Part shown: positions 22,311 to 34,577 of the stretch, piece by piece
Layout of the letters: each line of letters begins with the position of its first letter
Numbering within the stretch: position 1 is the stretch's first letter
From: Candidatus Altimarinota bacterium
GTDB lineage: Bacteria; Patescibacteriota; Gracilibacteria; BD1-5; UBA2023
Length of the DNA: 64,000 bases
Direction of reading: 5' to 3'
NCBI GenBank assembly: GCA_028689205.1
Contig: JAQTWP010000006.1
Span: 1-64,000, forward strand
Position numbers and translations under genes: made by a program
Notes under the pieces: model-generated
Databases searched by the model: none
Told to the model about the DNA's origin: nothing
What the model saw: the letters and a program-made list of their open reading frames with translations, nothing else

Positions 22311-23474
22311 TTAATTCCAATACCATTCGGTAATATTTTCTTTTGGAATTATAGGGTTAGCATCCGTTTCAATACTTTGATTTCATTTATAATGAAGTAC
22401 CACCAAAGTAATATCATCGAATTGTTTACAATTATAACCCATCCAGCGAGATAATTCTATTGTAATATTATTAAAAACTCATTGTGCAGTTTTAAAAGGA
22501 GATTTTTCTATTACATCAACCAGTTTATCAATTCAAAACATAAGTCAATCTTCTTTGTTTGTATTACGAGCTTCTGTAATTCCATCCGTATATAATATAA
22601 CTATATCTCACTGTTCAATTGCAATTTGAGATTCTTTTACAATTTTGAAAATATTTTTTGTCATACCTAGAGCAACTCATCCGGACTTTATTTTGAAAGC
22701 TTTTTGTTGCTCTTTTTTATAAACCAAAAGATATTCATGTCATGCTCAAGTCATAAATAGTTTCTTTTCTATCTCATTCCACCTTACCATAAGTAATGTC
22801 ATAAGCATATTAGAGGGCACACGAGGTTTAAGAATTTCATTAGTGTTAGCGATGATTTCGGCAGAATTTACAAGTAACTTAGAAAATCAAGAAATAAGAG
22901 CATTTACCATCATCATAACGAATCCGGACGCCACTCAATGACCGGTTACATCTCATAGATATATATAATAATTATCATTACTATTAATTACATCATAACT
23001 ATCTCAACCAACTTCAGTCGCACTTTTTGTATTTGCAACTATATCAATAGAAGGAATTACTGGAAGATTTTTTGTAAGTGTGTTTTTTTGAATTTCTGAG
23101 GCTAATTGCACTTCAGATTTTAGTACTTTCCCGCTTTTTAATTCATCTTTAAAGTTTTTTAATATTTCCAAACTTTTATTGAAAAAGCTTATAACATACT
23201 TCATTGATGGATGAGCTGTATTCATTTCTAGTTTTCAAGAACCTGTTCATATAGTAAGGAAAAGTGAAATTTGTTTTTTTAATTCATTTACCGGAGTTAG
23301 AAAAGTTGAAGAAACGAAAAAATAAAATGAGATGAATTCTAAAGCAATAATAACAGGCCAAGCATAATCAAGGGACTGAACCATTTCTCAAAAGAAATAA
23401 TAAATTGCAAAATTCACTCAAATAATAAAAAGTGTTGCTATTAGAACTATATTTTTTTGTAACCAACTATTCAT
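22311..23474 (-). CDS. SpoIIE-type PP2C serine phosphatase with membrane anchor
   Basis: 387 residues. Two N-terminal membrane helices (~8-28 and ~38-58) connect through a HAMP-like/coiled segment (FFNKSLEILKNFKDELKSG) to an RsbU/SpoIIE phosphatase domain. That domain has VQLASEIQKNTL, VGGDSYDVI (metal Asp), YLGDVTGHGVASGFVM, MVRWNEIEKKLFMTGAGHE and YTDGITEARN. Such phosphatases usually control anti-sigma/anti-anti-sigma pairs, none of which is seen in the window. Confidence 0.87.
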
Positions 23475-23571
23475 AATTTAATCAATTTAATCTTTAATAT
23501 GTGAATATAGTAACATATTTTTATTTTTTATGCAAAAATTTGATATTATTTTTTAATCTATATAATTAGCC

Positions 23572-23598
23572 TGTAAGTTATTTTATGAAATACTTACA
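23572..23598. promoter_or_regulatory. Inverted repeat upstream of ssb
   Basis: TGTAAGT and ACTTACA are separated by 13 bases in the ssb upstream region. It could be an operator or a small RNA hairpin. No protein partner is known. Confidence 0.3.
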
Positions 23599-23640
23599 AT
23601 GTATTATATTTGCGTTTTTTATTATTTTATATTAATTATT

Positions 23641-24099
23641 ATGAATTCATTAAATAAGGTTCAAATTATCGGTAACGTTACTATGGAACCAGAAGTAAAA
23701 CAAACTCCAAGCGGGCAATACGTTGCAAACTTGAATATAGCTACCAATAGAACATGGAAGGATGCTTCTTGAATGAAACAAGAACAAACAGAATTTCATC
23801 CAGTTGTAATTTGGTGAAAATTGGCAGAAATTGTCCAACAATATGTACAAAAGGGTAAAAAAATCTATATTGAATGAAGACTTCAAACAAGAAATTGGGA
23901 AGATCAAGCAGGTCAAAAAAGATATAAAACTGAAATAGTAGCTGATAATATAATTCTACTAGGAGCTCCAGGTGGTAAAAACGAAGATTTTGGTGATTCA
24001 TACAGTTCTTCTGATTCAGAAGATATTTCTCCATCAAAAACTAAAAAATCAATCCCAAAACCAGAACAAGAAATCAATATCGAAGATATTCCTTTTTAA
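23641..24099 (+). CDS. ssb: Single-stranded DNA-binding protein
   Basis: 152 residues. The OB-fold core is clear: NKVQIIGNVTMEPEVKQTPS, NLNIATNRTWKD, TEFHPVVIWGKLAEIVQQYV and KKIYIEGRLQTRNWED. The tail is acidic and ends EINIEDIPF, the conserved C-terminal tip that binds replication and repair partners. It is essential for replication. A terminator follows 20 bases later. Confidence 0.95.
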
Positions 24100-24118
24100 T
24101 AAAAAGAATCCAATTTAT

Positions 24119-24154
24119 TAAAAAACGCGAACCTTCAATAAGTTCGTGTTTTTT
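24119..24154 (+). terminator. Intrinsic terminator after ssb
   Basis: Stem AAAAACGCGAAC / GTTCGTGTTTTT with a nine-base loop and a T run. Confidence 0.8.
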
Positions 24155-24278
24155 GTTTTTCAAATATTTTTTTAACCTTTACTTTTTAAAAAAATACATA
24201 TAATAGTTCCAGTTTTAAAGAAACCGATGTCTAATCGGTTTATTTTTACTTTATTAATTTTCTAATTATATTTAAAAT

Positions 24279-26081
24279 ATGTCATATAGAAATATAGCGA
24301 TTATAGCCCATGTAGATCATGGTAAAACAACTCTTGTTGATACTCTTCTAAAACAATCTGGTACTTTCAATGAACATGAAGATGCTGGTACTTGTATTAT
24401 GGATAGTAATGATCAAGAAAAGGAAAGATGAATCACGATTTATGCAAAAAACACTGCGGTAAATTACAAAGGTGAGAAGATCAATATCGTAGATACTCCA
24501 GGTCATGCTGATTTTGGTTCAGAAGTTGAACGTGTACTTAGAATGGTTGATAGTGTAGTTCTTGTAGTTGATGCTTATGAAGGACCTATGCCTCAAACAA
24601 AATTCGTTCTAAAAAAAGCTCTTGAACTAGGAATAAAACCCCTAGTAGTAATTAATAAAATTGATAAACCAACTGCTCGCCCTAATGAAGTAATTGATAT
24701 GCTTTTTGACCTTTTCGTACAACTTGGAGCAACTGATGAACAACTTGATTTCCCAATAGTTTTTGCTATTGCAAAACAATGAATTGCAATAAGAAACCTT
24801 TGAGATGAAAAAGTAGATATTTCTCCATTATTCGAAGCAATTATTGAACATGTAGAATTAGCAAAAAATGATACAGAAGTTCCATTTAAAATGCAAATAG
24901 CTAATCTTGGTTATGACAATTTTATGGGTCGTCTTGGTATCGGTAGAGTATATGAATGAAAAGTAAAAACTGGTCAAGCTGTTACTGTAATTGGTAATGA
25001 TTGAGCTAGAAGAAATGCAAAAATTGGTAAAGTATTCACAACTCTAGGTTTACAAAGAGTATCTGTAGATAGTGCAGAAGCTTGAGATATAGTTACAATA
25101 AGTTGAATCGCTGATATTTATGTTGGTGAAACTATTTCTACTGATGCAAATACAGAATCTATGCCACCAATAACAATTGATGAACCTACTCTAAAAATGG
25201 AATTCCTAGTAAATGATTCTCCATTTGCAGGTAAAGAATGAAAACTTGTTACTTCAAGAAATATTAGAGATAGACTTGCTAAAGAATTAGAAATGAACGT
25301 TGGACTAAAAGTTGATCTAGAAGGAAGTGATGGTAATGTATTCATGGTTTCTGGAAGATGAGAACTTCATTTATCAGTTCTTATTGAAACTATGAGAAGA
25401 GAATGATTCGAATTACAAGTAGGTTGTCCTCATGTAATCTTTAAGGAAGAAGATGGAAAAAAACTAGAACCTATGGAAGCTGTTATTGTTATAGTACCAG
25501 AATCAAATGCTTGAACTATAATTGAAAAATTAGGTAAAAGAAAAGGTATTATGAAAGATATGAAGACTGAAAATGGAATCACTTCAATGGAATTCGAAGT
25601 TCCAACAAGATGACTTCTTTGATTCAGATCTGGATTCATTATTGATACAAAAGGTGAATGAATTATGTACTCATCTTTCTCTCATTATGAAGAATACAAA
25701 GGAACAATTGAAAAAAGAGATGTTGGTTCTATGATATCTGGATGTCCAGGTACTACTATGGCCTACAGTCTATGGAAATTAGAAGAAAGAGGACCAATCT
25801 TAGTTGATCCAGCTGTTAATATATATGAAGGAATGATTATTGGAGAACATCTTAAAGGATGAGATCTTACAGTTAATCCTACTAAAAATAAACAACTTAC
25901 TAATATCCGTGCATCTGGTACTGATGAAGCAATTCGTCTTACTCCAATCCGCAAAATGACATTAGAAGATGCTCTAGATTATATCAAAGATGATGAATAT
26001 GTAGAAGTAACTCCTATAAATATTCGTCTAAGAAAGAAATGGTTAACTGAAAACGATAGAAAAAAATATTCTAGAGGTTAA
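24279..26081 (+). CDS. typA: GTP-binding protein TypA/BipA
   Basis: 600 residues. The GTPase domain has [12 protein letters not shown] (G1), [10 protein letters not shown] (G2 region), [16 protein letters not shown] (G3) and VINKIDKP (G4). Elongation-factor-like domains follow, with [20 protein letters not shown] and the BipA C-terminal domain ending [12 protein letters not shown]. It is a ribosome-associated translational GTPase active in assembly and stress. Glycines are a mix of GGN and TGA. The gene is bracketed by terminators, so it is probably monocistronic. Confidence 0.96.
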
Positions 26082-26094
26082 TTAAAATAATTTT

Positions 26095-26130
26095 AAAAAA
26101 ACGACTCAATATTAATTGAGTCGTTTTTTT
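26095..26130. terminator. Bidirectional intrinsic terminator
   Basis: Stem AAAAACGACTCAAT / ATTGAGTCGTTTTT between convergent genes, with T and A runs on the flanks. Confidence 0.87.
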
Positions 26131-26338
26131 AATTTATCGCTGAAGCTATTTTAACTCATTTAATTAATTCATCAATCTTACCAAGATATTCTGGATAATT
26201 AAGTTTTACTGTTAGAATTCTATATATTTCATCACTTACACTAAGAGTTAGAATTTCTGCATCTGGTTTTCCTTTATCAACAACATGTATCGGATTTATA
26301 TTACAAGCTTTAGTCTCAGTATTTACAAAAAGTTCCAT
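26129..26338 (-). CDS. Small hypothetical protein (69 aa)
   Basis: Starts MELFVNTETKACNINPIHVV and ends LIKGVKIASAIN. One TGA is read as Gly near the end. Its stop touches the terminator. The middle (SDEIYRILTVKLNYPEYLGK) is predicted helical. There is no signal peptide and no recognised family. A hairpin with a T run lies just upstream at 26363-26398. Confidence 0.55.
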
Positions 26339-26362
26339 AAAAAAATAGGTTAATAAATAATA

Positions 26363-26398
26363 AAAAAGCCAACTAATTAAAGTTGGCTTGGGTTTTTT
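26363..26398 (+). terminator. Terminator-like hairpin upstream of secY
   Basis: AAAAAAGCCAAC / GTTGGCTTGGGTTTTTT forms a stem with a T tail on the plus strand. No plus-strand gene ends just before it, so it may be part of a long secY leader (attenuator-like) or terminate antisense readthrough. Confidence 0.5.
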
Positions 26399-26626
26399 AG
26401 TGGTTTAATGTGGATTGCTTTTCTCATAATTTTTGATTATATCTTCTGAGAATTGTATTATATAAATTAAAAAATATAGTCAAGTAGTTTTTATATAAAT
26501 TGATATAATGTATTTCTCTTTATTATTTCTTACTTTTTGCTTTACTTTTTGAGATTTTTCATATAATTTCACCATGCTCAAAAAGAGCAATTTTTAAAAA
26601 ATACTTTTTATTACTTATAATTAAAT

Positions 26627-27934
26627 ATGTTACAAAAATATTTTAGTAAGATTTGGCATTCAGAATCACTTAAGAAAAAAATTATATTAACACTTGCTCT
26701 AATTGTACTTTTTGAATTCCTTTCTATAGTACCAGTTCCAGGAGTTAATATTGCTGCTCTTGAAGCATTTCAAAATAATTTGAAAATGAATTCATGATTA
26801 ACTTTTTTTAGTTCTCTAATGTGAGGATGATTAAAAAGATTTTCTATTATTCTTATGGGTCTTAGCCCTTTCATTAATGCAGTTATTATTATCCAACTTC
26901 TTGCTGTTGTAATACCTAAACTTGAAGCTCTTAAAAAAGAATGAGAACAAGGACAGAAAAAAATTGATCTATATACTAGATGGCTTACTCTACCTTTAGC
27001 TTTTGCTCAAAGTTACGGTATGATTATTCTTTTAAATACTCTTTTTGGTCAAGGTTCTAACTTAATTAATGTTAATGATTTTTGGGGAACTATCCTTCCT
27101 GCAATGATAATAATTACGTCAGGAACATTATTCCTTATGTGGCTTGGTGAAATTATAACAGAATCTGGAATCGGTAACGGTACATCTATGATAATCCTAG
27201 CTTGAGTATTAGCTTGAGTTCCTACTCATGTCATGGATTATGTTAATTTTGGGAATTATTGACTTCTTGCTTGACTTACTGCTGCTACTCTTGGAATTAT
27301 ATTCATAATTATCAAATTCACTGAATGATACCGTAAAATTCCGTTAATATATACTAGAACTTGAAGAAGTGAAAAATCATATTTCCCAATAAGAGTTAAT
27401 CAAGCATGAATGGTACCTATAATATTCGCAATCTCACTTGTTACTTTCCCTTCTTTAATAGGTCAAATTCTACAAAAAAGAGCATCTGGAAATGGTAGAG
27501 AAATTGGAGACTGGCTTGTTGCTAATCTTTCAATGAATAATCCAGGTTGGCTATATATTTGAATTTATTTCTTATTAGTACTTGGTTTTGCATTCTTTTA
27601 TGTTTCTATAGTTTTCAATACTACAGAAATTGCAGAAAGCATCCAAAAAAGAGGTGGTTATATACCAGGGGTTAGACCAGGTCGCGAAACTGCAGAATAT
27701 CTAGAAAAAACTTCTATGCATCTTAATTTATATGGCGGATGATTCCTTGCATTAATTGCAATATTCCCTTATTTAGCTTCAAAAATAAGTGATCTACTTG
27801 GACTTTGAGTATCATGAAAAATCGATTTCATCATTAGTTGAGCTTGACTTATAATTGTTGTTTGAGTATTCCTTGATCTTATACGTAAAATTGATACAGA
27901 ATTAAAATCTTATGATTACAAAAGATTTTATTAA
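26627..27934 (+). CDS. secY: Preprotein translocase subunit SecY
   Basis: 435 residues with ten membrane helices. Signatures include PVPGVNIAALEAF, LMGLSPFINAVIIIQLL, ESGIGNGTSMIILAG, RSEKSYFPIRVNQAGMVPII, FNTTEIAESIQKRGGYIPG and RPGRETAEYL. It forms the protein-conducting channel. In many bacteria secY lies in the ribosomal spc operon. Here it is alone, about 25 kb from the ribosomal block and behind a ~290-base leader. Confidence 0.96.
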
Positions 27935-27960
27935 TACAAATATTAAGAATTAAATAATTT

Positions 27961-28034
27961 CTGTCATTGCGAGTGTTAGCGTGGCAATCTATAACTCGTG
28001 TTATTCTGGATTGCATCGTTCCTCGTAATGACAT
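27961..28034. repeat. Palindromic dispersed repeat
   Basis: CTGTCATTGCGAG at the left is matched by CTCGTAATGACA at the right, and GTGGCAATC by GGATTGCATC inside, so the block folds as one long hairpin. It is related to 3239-3316. It sits between secY and the exonuclease gene and could double as a transcription stop. Confidence 0.75.
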
Positions 28035-28072
28035 TTTTTAAAAAAAGTATTAAATTTTAAACTATATAAATT

Positions 28073-28675
28073 ATGAAGGCATTCGTTTTTGATACAGAAA
28101 CGACAGGTTTTACAGTTAAGGACTGAACTCTCGAAGAACAACCTTATATTGTGCAATTTGCATGAATACTAGGAAATATCAGTAAGGAAAAATGATTCGA
28201 AGAAATTTCTAGAATTAATGTATTAGTGAGACCTAGAATTTCAATTCCTTTTAGTGCATCTCAAGTTCATGGTCTTTATGATAAAGATGTTGAGAATGCA
28301 CCTTATATTGAAGATGTTATTGGTGATTTCTTGAAATATCTAAATACATCTGATGTCATAGTTGGACATAATGTAGAATTCGATGAATGAGTAGTTAGAA
28401 ATGAATTAGCAAGACTCTGAAGAAGCTGAGATTATCAACCAATGAAAAGCATATGTACAATGAGATGAAGTACCGAATATTGCAAACTTCAATGAAGAGG
28501 ATTTTCTTTTAAACCACCAAAATTAAATGAGCTATATAAACATTTATTCTGAGAAAGATTTGAATGAGCACATGACGCAATGGTGGACGTTGAAGCTACG
28601 CTAGCCGCATTTACAGAGTTAGTAAAAAGATGAGTAATAGTTCTGGAAGAGAATAGTTTAATGAGATTGTTTTAA
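28073..28675 (+). CDS. DnaQ-like 3'-5' exonuclease (DEDDh)
   Basis: 200 residues. The exonuclease motifs are all visible: VFDTETTGFT (Exo I, Asp/Glu), HNVEFDEGVV (Exo II) and GAHDAMVDVEATLAAF (Exo III, H-x4-D). The fold is that of the DNA polymerase III epsilon/RNase T superfamily. It has no polymerase fusion, so it may be the replicative proofreader or a stand-alone repair/RNA trimming nuclease. Confidence 0.88.
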
Positions 28676-28769
28676 ATAAAACTTTTCAAAAAAAAAAAAC
28701 GTGTACAATATGAAAGTAAAACCTAATATTTATTATTTAGTTTATTTTTAACTTTCTAATTTTATTCAT

Positions 28770-30221
28770 ATGCAAAACATAAAACAAAAACTATCTGTCA
28801 TTTCATCCCCTTCTCCTATCATTTCGACCTTGTGGAGAAATCTATTCACTAAAAAAATACCTTCTCCTCTAAAAATCAAAAACTACCAATCAAAAACTAT
28901 TTGATTCACTCTCGTAGAACTAATAGTGGTAATAGTAATTCTAGCTATACTTAGTACTATTGCTTTTCTTTCTTTTAATTCATATAGTTCTAGTTCTAGA
29001 GATTCTGCGAGATTGTCTGATTTATCTAGTATATCCAAATGATTATCTCTTTATAATGTCGTATCAGGTAAATATCCTAAACCAGATTCATATATAACCA
29101 TTACAGCTTCTTGAACTCCTATTGGATATCAATGAAAAGCTGGAGCTAATGTAATTTCAAATATAAAATGATCTGCAAATTGATTCAGGGATCCTATAGA
29201 TAATAATTCTTATTATACTTATTCTACAAATATAAATCAAAGTAAATATCAACTATTATGATTTCTAGAGGATTCTAATAATATTAGTTTAAGTTTTAAT
29301 TCTCTTTTTTACTCTTGGAAAGATATATGAGGTGAATATGCTAATGCTCTAGATTATTCTAAGAGATTCTCTTTTACTAAATGAGATACTATTGGAATAT
29401 TACTTAGTAGTTGAAGTCTTGATCCTGTAGAGAATCAAAAGAGTGATAGTTTTAGTGGGATTGATATAGTAAATACTACTGGAAGTTATACTGTACAACT
29501 AAATAATAAAATTAAATTAAGTTGAAGTTGAATAATTCAACTTCAACTTTCAATGGAACAATGAAAATATTATACATGGGAAACATGCAATAATTCAGAG
29601 GAGATACAAATCTGAACCCAGTGTTGGAAAAAATATGATCAAAATATTTGAACTTTTACTTGAATGTATATTTCATTATGATGAGTAATGAACATGGATA
29701 TTTTTTTACAAAAATCCATACAATTAAAGTGATTTAAATGGTGCTATAGTGATAATAATAGTAACTGTACTGATAGTTGAACTTGAGCATTTTATACTTG
29801 GGATATGGCAATGAATTGAGAATTATCTTCTAATAATATTCCATCTTGAGTTAAATGAGTGTGTTGAACCTGATTTCATATTCCATCAGATAATGAGTTT
29901 AAGGTAACTGAGAAATATTTATGATGTACCGATTATAAAAATTATTGATATGTTTGTGATTGATTGGGATATAGCTGAAGTTTATCTACAAGTAAATATT
30001 GATGATTATTTAGTAAATTAAATTGATGAATGCAATATGATAGTAATTCATCTATTTTAAATTGATTATTCGGTAGATATTGGACTTCAACAATAACTCT
30101 AATAAAATGAAAAGAAGAATGATATATACAAAGAAGAACTTTTCGGAATTATATGTCTAATGTTACTAATAGTGACGTTTTTAAAATTTATTGATCAAAT
30201 GTTAGATGTTTGAAGGATTAA
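28770..30221 (+). CDS. Type IV prepilin-like protein with Fibrobacter-paralogous C-terminal domain
   Basis: 483 residues. An unusually long leader (~50 residues) precedes the prepilin signature GFTLVELIVVIVILAILST. The leader includes translated DNA that matches a dispersed repeat. The middle has the 'type A' module (SGKYPKPDSYITITASGT). The C-terminal ~180 residues have CNNSEEIQIGTQCWKK, FYTWDMAMNGE, GVCGTGFHIPSDNEFKVTE, YWTST and a final VRCLKD, matching the Fibrobacter succinogenes major paralogous domain. It is likely a minor pilin or surface adhesin. It is first of four tandem paralogues. Confidence 0.82.
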
Positions 30222-30273
30222 TACAATTTAATAAAATTAAAACAAGTTTAATTAAATACCTAACTTCATATTT

Positions 30274-31701
30274 ATGAAAACCAAAAACAATCAACCAAAA
30301 ACTACTATTTGATTCACTCTAGTTGAACTAATAGTAGTAATAGTAATTCTTGCTATACTTAGTACTATTGCTTTTCTTTCTTTTAATTCATATAGTTCTA
30401 GTTCTAGAGATACAGTAAGATTAACTGATGTAGCTAATAGTAAAAAAGCTTTAGAATTATATATTACTAAGGCTAGCAAATATCCTATTCCAGATGAAGT
30501 TGAATTATATGTTGGGAATACATGAAGTGTAATTAGTCAATGAGTACTCTGAGATAATGTAGCTAGGAATATCTGATTAAGTAAAGTAGTAATAGATCCT
30601 TTGACTCAAGGTAAATATACTTATTCTACATTTGGTAATTGATTATATTATCAGATAGCTTCTAGTTTGGAGAATAATGATTGATTGGTAGGATTTAATG
30701 ATTTGGATAGGATGTATTGAAATGGTTTATTTGTAGATGATTTATTTGTACAAAGAGCTAATGCTGTAGATTCTAGTACTTCAACATCTTTTAAGACGAC
30801 TAGGGTTGAATGAAATTATAAAATGGATCCTAGTTTACCTAGTTTGATTGTAGTTCCTAGTAGTGTTAATACTAATTCATGAATATTTGATCCTAGTGTT
30901 TGTTTTGTAGTTGATTGATGAGTTAATACTAGTAATAGTTGATTGGTAGTTAATACTGTTACTAGTAGTTCTTGAAGTTGTGCTAAGAAGAAAGATATGA
31001 ATTTAAAAGATTTTGATAGTAGTTTGGTTGGGTATTGGGATATGGAAACGACTTTTAATAGTTGATGAAAAATTTGGATAAAAGATAATTCCTGATATTG
31101 AAATGATGTTTTTTGAAGTGGAATTACTATTAAATATGAAACTTGATGAATAATTAACAATGCAATTGAATTTAATTGAGAATGATTATCTCAAACATGA
31201 TATTATGAATCTGAAAAAATGATGTGAAATATTTTCAATGATAGCCTAACAATGTCTGTTATATTTAGAAAAAACAATGCTTTTGAAACAAAATATCAAA
31301 AATTGATTTTAATTTGAACTTGATCAACAAAAAATAACTTTCTTGTATGAATTTCTCAATGAGATATTAATTATAATTTTTATTGAATAATTTGGCCAGA
31401 AAGCTATACTTGAGCATTATATACAAGAGTTTTTACTAAATATCCAAATCCAAACCAACGGAATTTAGCCTCGTTATCATATAATAAATGAGAATTAAAG
31501 TTTTTTTTAAACTGAAATTTAATCTGAAAATCCAATTATACAGCGAGTTGAACTTTTTTAGAAAAGAAAAATCTACCACTAAGGATTGGTTACTGATATA
31601 ATATTGAATATTTTAAATGAATCATCGACGATGTCAAAATCTACAACCGCGCCTTATCTGACTCAGAAATATATCAGCAAGCAAAGATTGCTGGATTTTA
31701 A
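30274..31701 (+). CDS. Type IV prepilin-like protein with LamG-like C-terminal domain
   Basis: 475 residues. It has a short leader (MKTKNNQPKTTIG) and then FTLVELIVVIVILAI. The middle carries the 'type B' module (LELYITKASKYPIPDE, AVDSSTSTSFKTT, SLIVVPSSVNTNS, CAKKKDMNLKDFD). The C-terminus from LVGYWDMETTFNS to IIDDVKIYNRALSDSEI is a LamG/concanavalin A-like jelly roll, a carbohydrate- or protein-binding fold. The gene follows the first paralogue by 52 bases with a conserved leader sequence. Confidence 0.8.
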
Positions 31702-31771
31702 GTCTTAAAGGTTAGAATAAAAATATCTTACAAAAGCCCCCTTATTATTTTTTATATATAATTTCATACTT

Positions 31772-33046
31772 ATGAAAACCCAAAACAATCAACCAAAAAC
31801 TACTATTTGATTCACTCTAGTTGAACTAATAGTAGTAATAGTAATTCTTGCTATACTTAGTACTATTGCTTTTCTTTCTTTTAATTCATATAGTTCTAGT
31901 TCTAGAGATACAGTAAGAATAACTGATATAGCTAATATTTCTAAATGAATATTAGTGCAATATACAGTGTCTGGTAAATATCCAATACCAGACAATTATA
32001 TAATTATTACAGCTAGTTGAACCTCCTTATGATATCAATGAAAAGTATGAACTAATGTAAAGAATATTATTAAAATTTCTGAACCATCAGTTGACCCTCT
32101 AGATAAAACTGAATATACATATTCTACTAATTTATGACAAGATAAATATCAACTACTTTGGTTTTTAGAAGATAACATAGCTTATATAAATAATCCATTA
32201 TTAAATCAAGTATTTGCTTTTGATTACTCAAATAGAAAAGCAAATACAAAATGAGATACATTATGAATACTTCTATCGAGTTGAAGTTTGGAACCTGTGG
32301 AGAATTTAAAATCACTTACATTTACTTGAGTTGATCTTATAAATGAATGAACTTGAAAATATATTACAAAATTATCTAATACAGAAACTATAAATGATAC
32401 TATTCTCTCAAAATATTCTTCTTGATTAGTATGATATTGGGATATGGAAAGTACAACAATTGATTGAAAACTTAAGGATTTAACTTGAAATTGAAATGAT
32501 TTATCAATAAGTTGAGTGATTCAAATTTGAAATTGAGTTTGAAAATTTAATAAAGCAACTTCTTTTGATTGAACTTCCAAATATTTTTATAAAGATAGTT
32601 CAGATTTTAATTTTGATTGAAATTTTACAATTATTGCCTGGGCAAATACATTTACATGATGAAATATTGTTACCAAAACTACAAATTGGAAAGATTGATA
32701 TGCATTGCAAAGAGTTTTTAACAATAAAAACTATTTTACATTTGTCACATGATCATGAACATGATTTGCACCTGCAAATTCACTGAATAATTCTATTTTA
32801 GATAATAATTGGCAGATGGTAAGTTGAATTCATAATAAAGATACTAATATTATCTATATAAACAATATAATGTATTGAACTAAAACTTGAGCTTTATCAA
32901 TAACTACACCTTCGATAAATACATTTAATATTTGATCAGTATGAAATTGATTACATAATTTTAGCTGAATTATTGATGAGGTTCGCATATATAACCGTGC
33001 TCTCTCAGACACAGAAATTAGTGTATTATATAATAATACTAAGTAA
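31772..33046 (+). CDS. Type IV prepilin-like protein with LamG-like C-terminal domain
   Basis: 424 residues. The first ~40 codons are almost identical in DNA to the 30274 gene. The middle is 'type A' as in the 28770 gene (SGKYPIPDNYIIITASGT, LGILLSSGSLEPVENLK). The C-terminus is LamG-like (LVGYWDMESTTIDGKLKDL to IIDEVRIYNRALSDTEI). So it joins the middle of one paralogue type with the end of the other. Predicted to be processed after Gly by a prepilin peptidase. Confidence 0.8.
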
Positions 33047-33074
33047 ATAACTTTTTACATTTAACTTTATATTT

Positions 33075-34577
33075 ATGAAAACTAAAAACTATCAATTAAA
33101 AACTATTTGATTCACTCTCGTAGAACTAATAGTAGTAATAGTAATCCTAGCTATACTATCTACTATAGCATTCCTATCATTCAATTCATATAGTTCTTCT
33201 TCTAGAGATACTGTAAGGTTAACTGATATATCTAATAGTAGAACTGCTTTAGAATTATATATTACTAAAGCTAGTAAATATCCTATACCAGATGAAGCTG
33301 TATTATATACATGAAATACATGAAGTGTTATTAGTCAATGAGTACTATGAGATAATGTAGCTAGGAATATTTGATTAAGTAAAGCTATATTAGATCCATT
33401 AACTCAAAGTAATTATACTTATTCTACATTTGGTAATTGATTGTATTATCAGATAGCTTCTAGTTTAGAGAATGATAGTAGTATTAGTTATAATAATTGA
33501 GTAGTAGAATTTAATAAATGATTGTCTGAGAATTGAAATAATATAATTAATATTCCTGCTTTAGCAGGAATAACTAAACTTGAATTTTTTGATAGTATTT
33601 TAAATGATGCTTTTTTTCAAACAGTAAATGCTGTAGATTCTAGTACTTCATCATCTTTTAAGACAACTAAGGTTGAATGAAATTATAAAATAGATCCTAG
33701 TCTACCTAGTTTGATTGTAGTTCCTAGTAGTGTTAATAGTAATTCATGAATATTTGATCCTAATGTTTGTTTTGTAATGGATTCTTGAGTCAATACTACT
33801 AGTAGTTGATTGATAGTTAATACTGTAGATAGTAGTTCTTGAACATGTGCTAAGAAGAAAGATATGAGTTTAAAAGATTATGATAATAGTTTGGTTGGGT
33901 ATTGGGATATGGAGACGACTTTTAATAGCTGATGAATAGATTATTTGAAAGATTTGAGTGGGAATGGGAAAATTTGAAGTTGATTTTTTTGAATATGAAT
34001 CTGAGATAAAGAATGATTAATTTGAAAATCAACGGGTTTTAATTGAACAAATCAATATTTCAAAATTGATAATTTTTATTCATCATGAGAAATACTAAAT
34101 GAGATAACAATTTCCGCTTTAGTAAAAGTAAATACATATAATCCTTCAGTGGCGACACCATTTATCAGTAACTGGCATACTTGGTCAATTTGAAATCAAA
34201 AAGGCTATTTATTAAGGTGATTTTCTCCTTCAACATCTAGATTTGAAAGCGATTTTTGTTATTATACAAATTATTATACAATGATTTGACCAAATTCAGC
34301 TTATAATGATTTTAATAATCAATATTCAAACAAATGGTTATTTTTAACTTCAGCTTATTCACAAAATTGAACTATAAAAATATATTTAAACGGTATGATT
34401 ATTTGACAATCAAAAAATAATTTACCTTACAAAATATTTACTGATACTTACTTGTTTTTTTGACGAAGTATTATAAATTCATGATATTTAAATTGAATAA
34501 TCGACGATGTCAAAATCTACAACCGTGCATTATCTGATTCAGAAATATCTCAACAAGCAAAGATTGCAGGGTTTTAA
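33075..34577 (+). CDS. Type IV prepilin-like protein with LamG-like C-terminal domain
   Basis: 500 residues. The leader is MKTKNYQLKTIG followed by FTLVELIVV. The middle is 'type B' (LELYITKASKYPIPDEAV, AVDSSTSSSFKTTKVEG, SLIVVPSSVNSNS) and closely tracks the 30274 gene. The LamG region has LVGYWDMETTFNSGGID and ends IIDDVKIYNRALSDSEIS then QQAKIAGF, the same ending as the 30274 gene. Its stop abuts the stop of nrdG on the other strand, with no gap. Confidence 0.8.

Noticed and set aside
28770-34577. CRISPR-like or tandem DNA repeat array
   Set aside because: The recurring blocks are prepilin N-terminal coding sequences spaced by whole genes, not short direct repeats with spacers.
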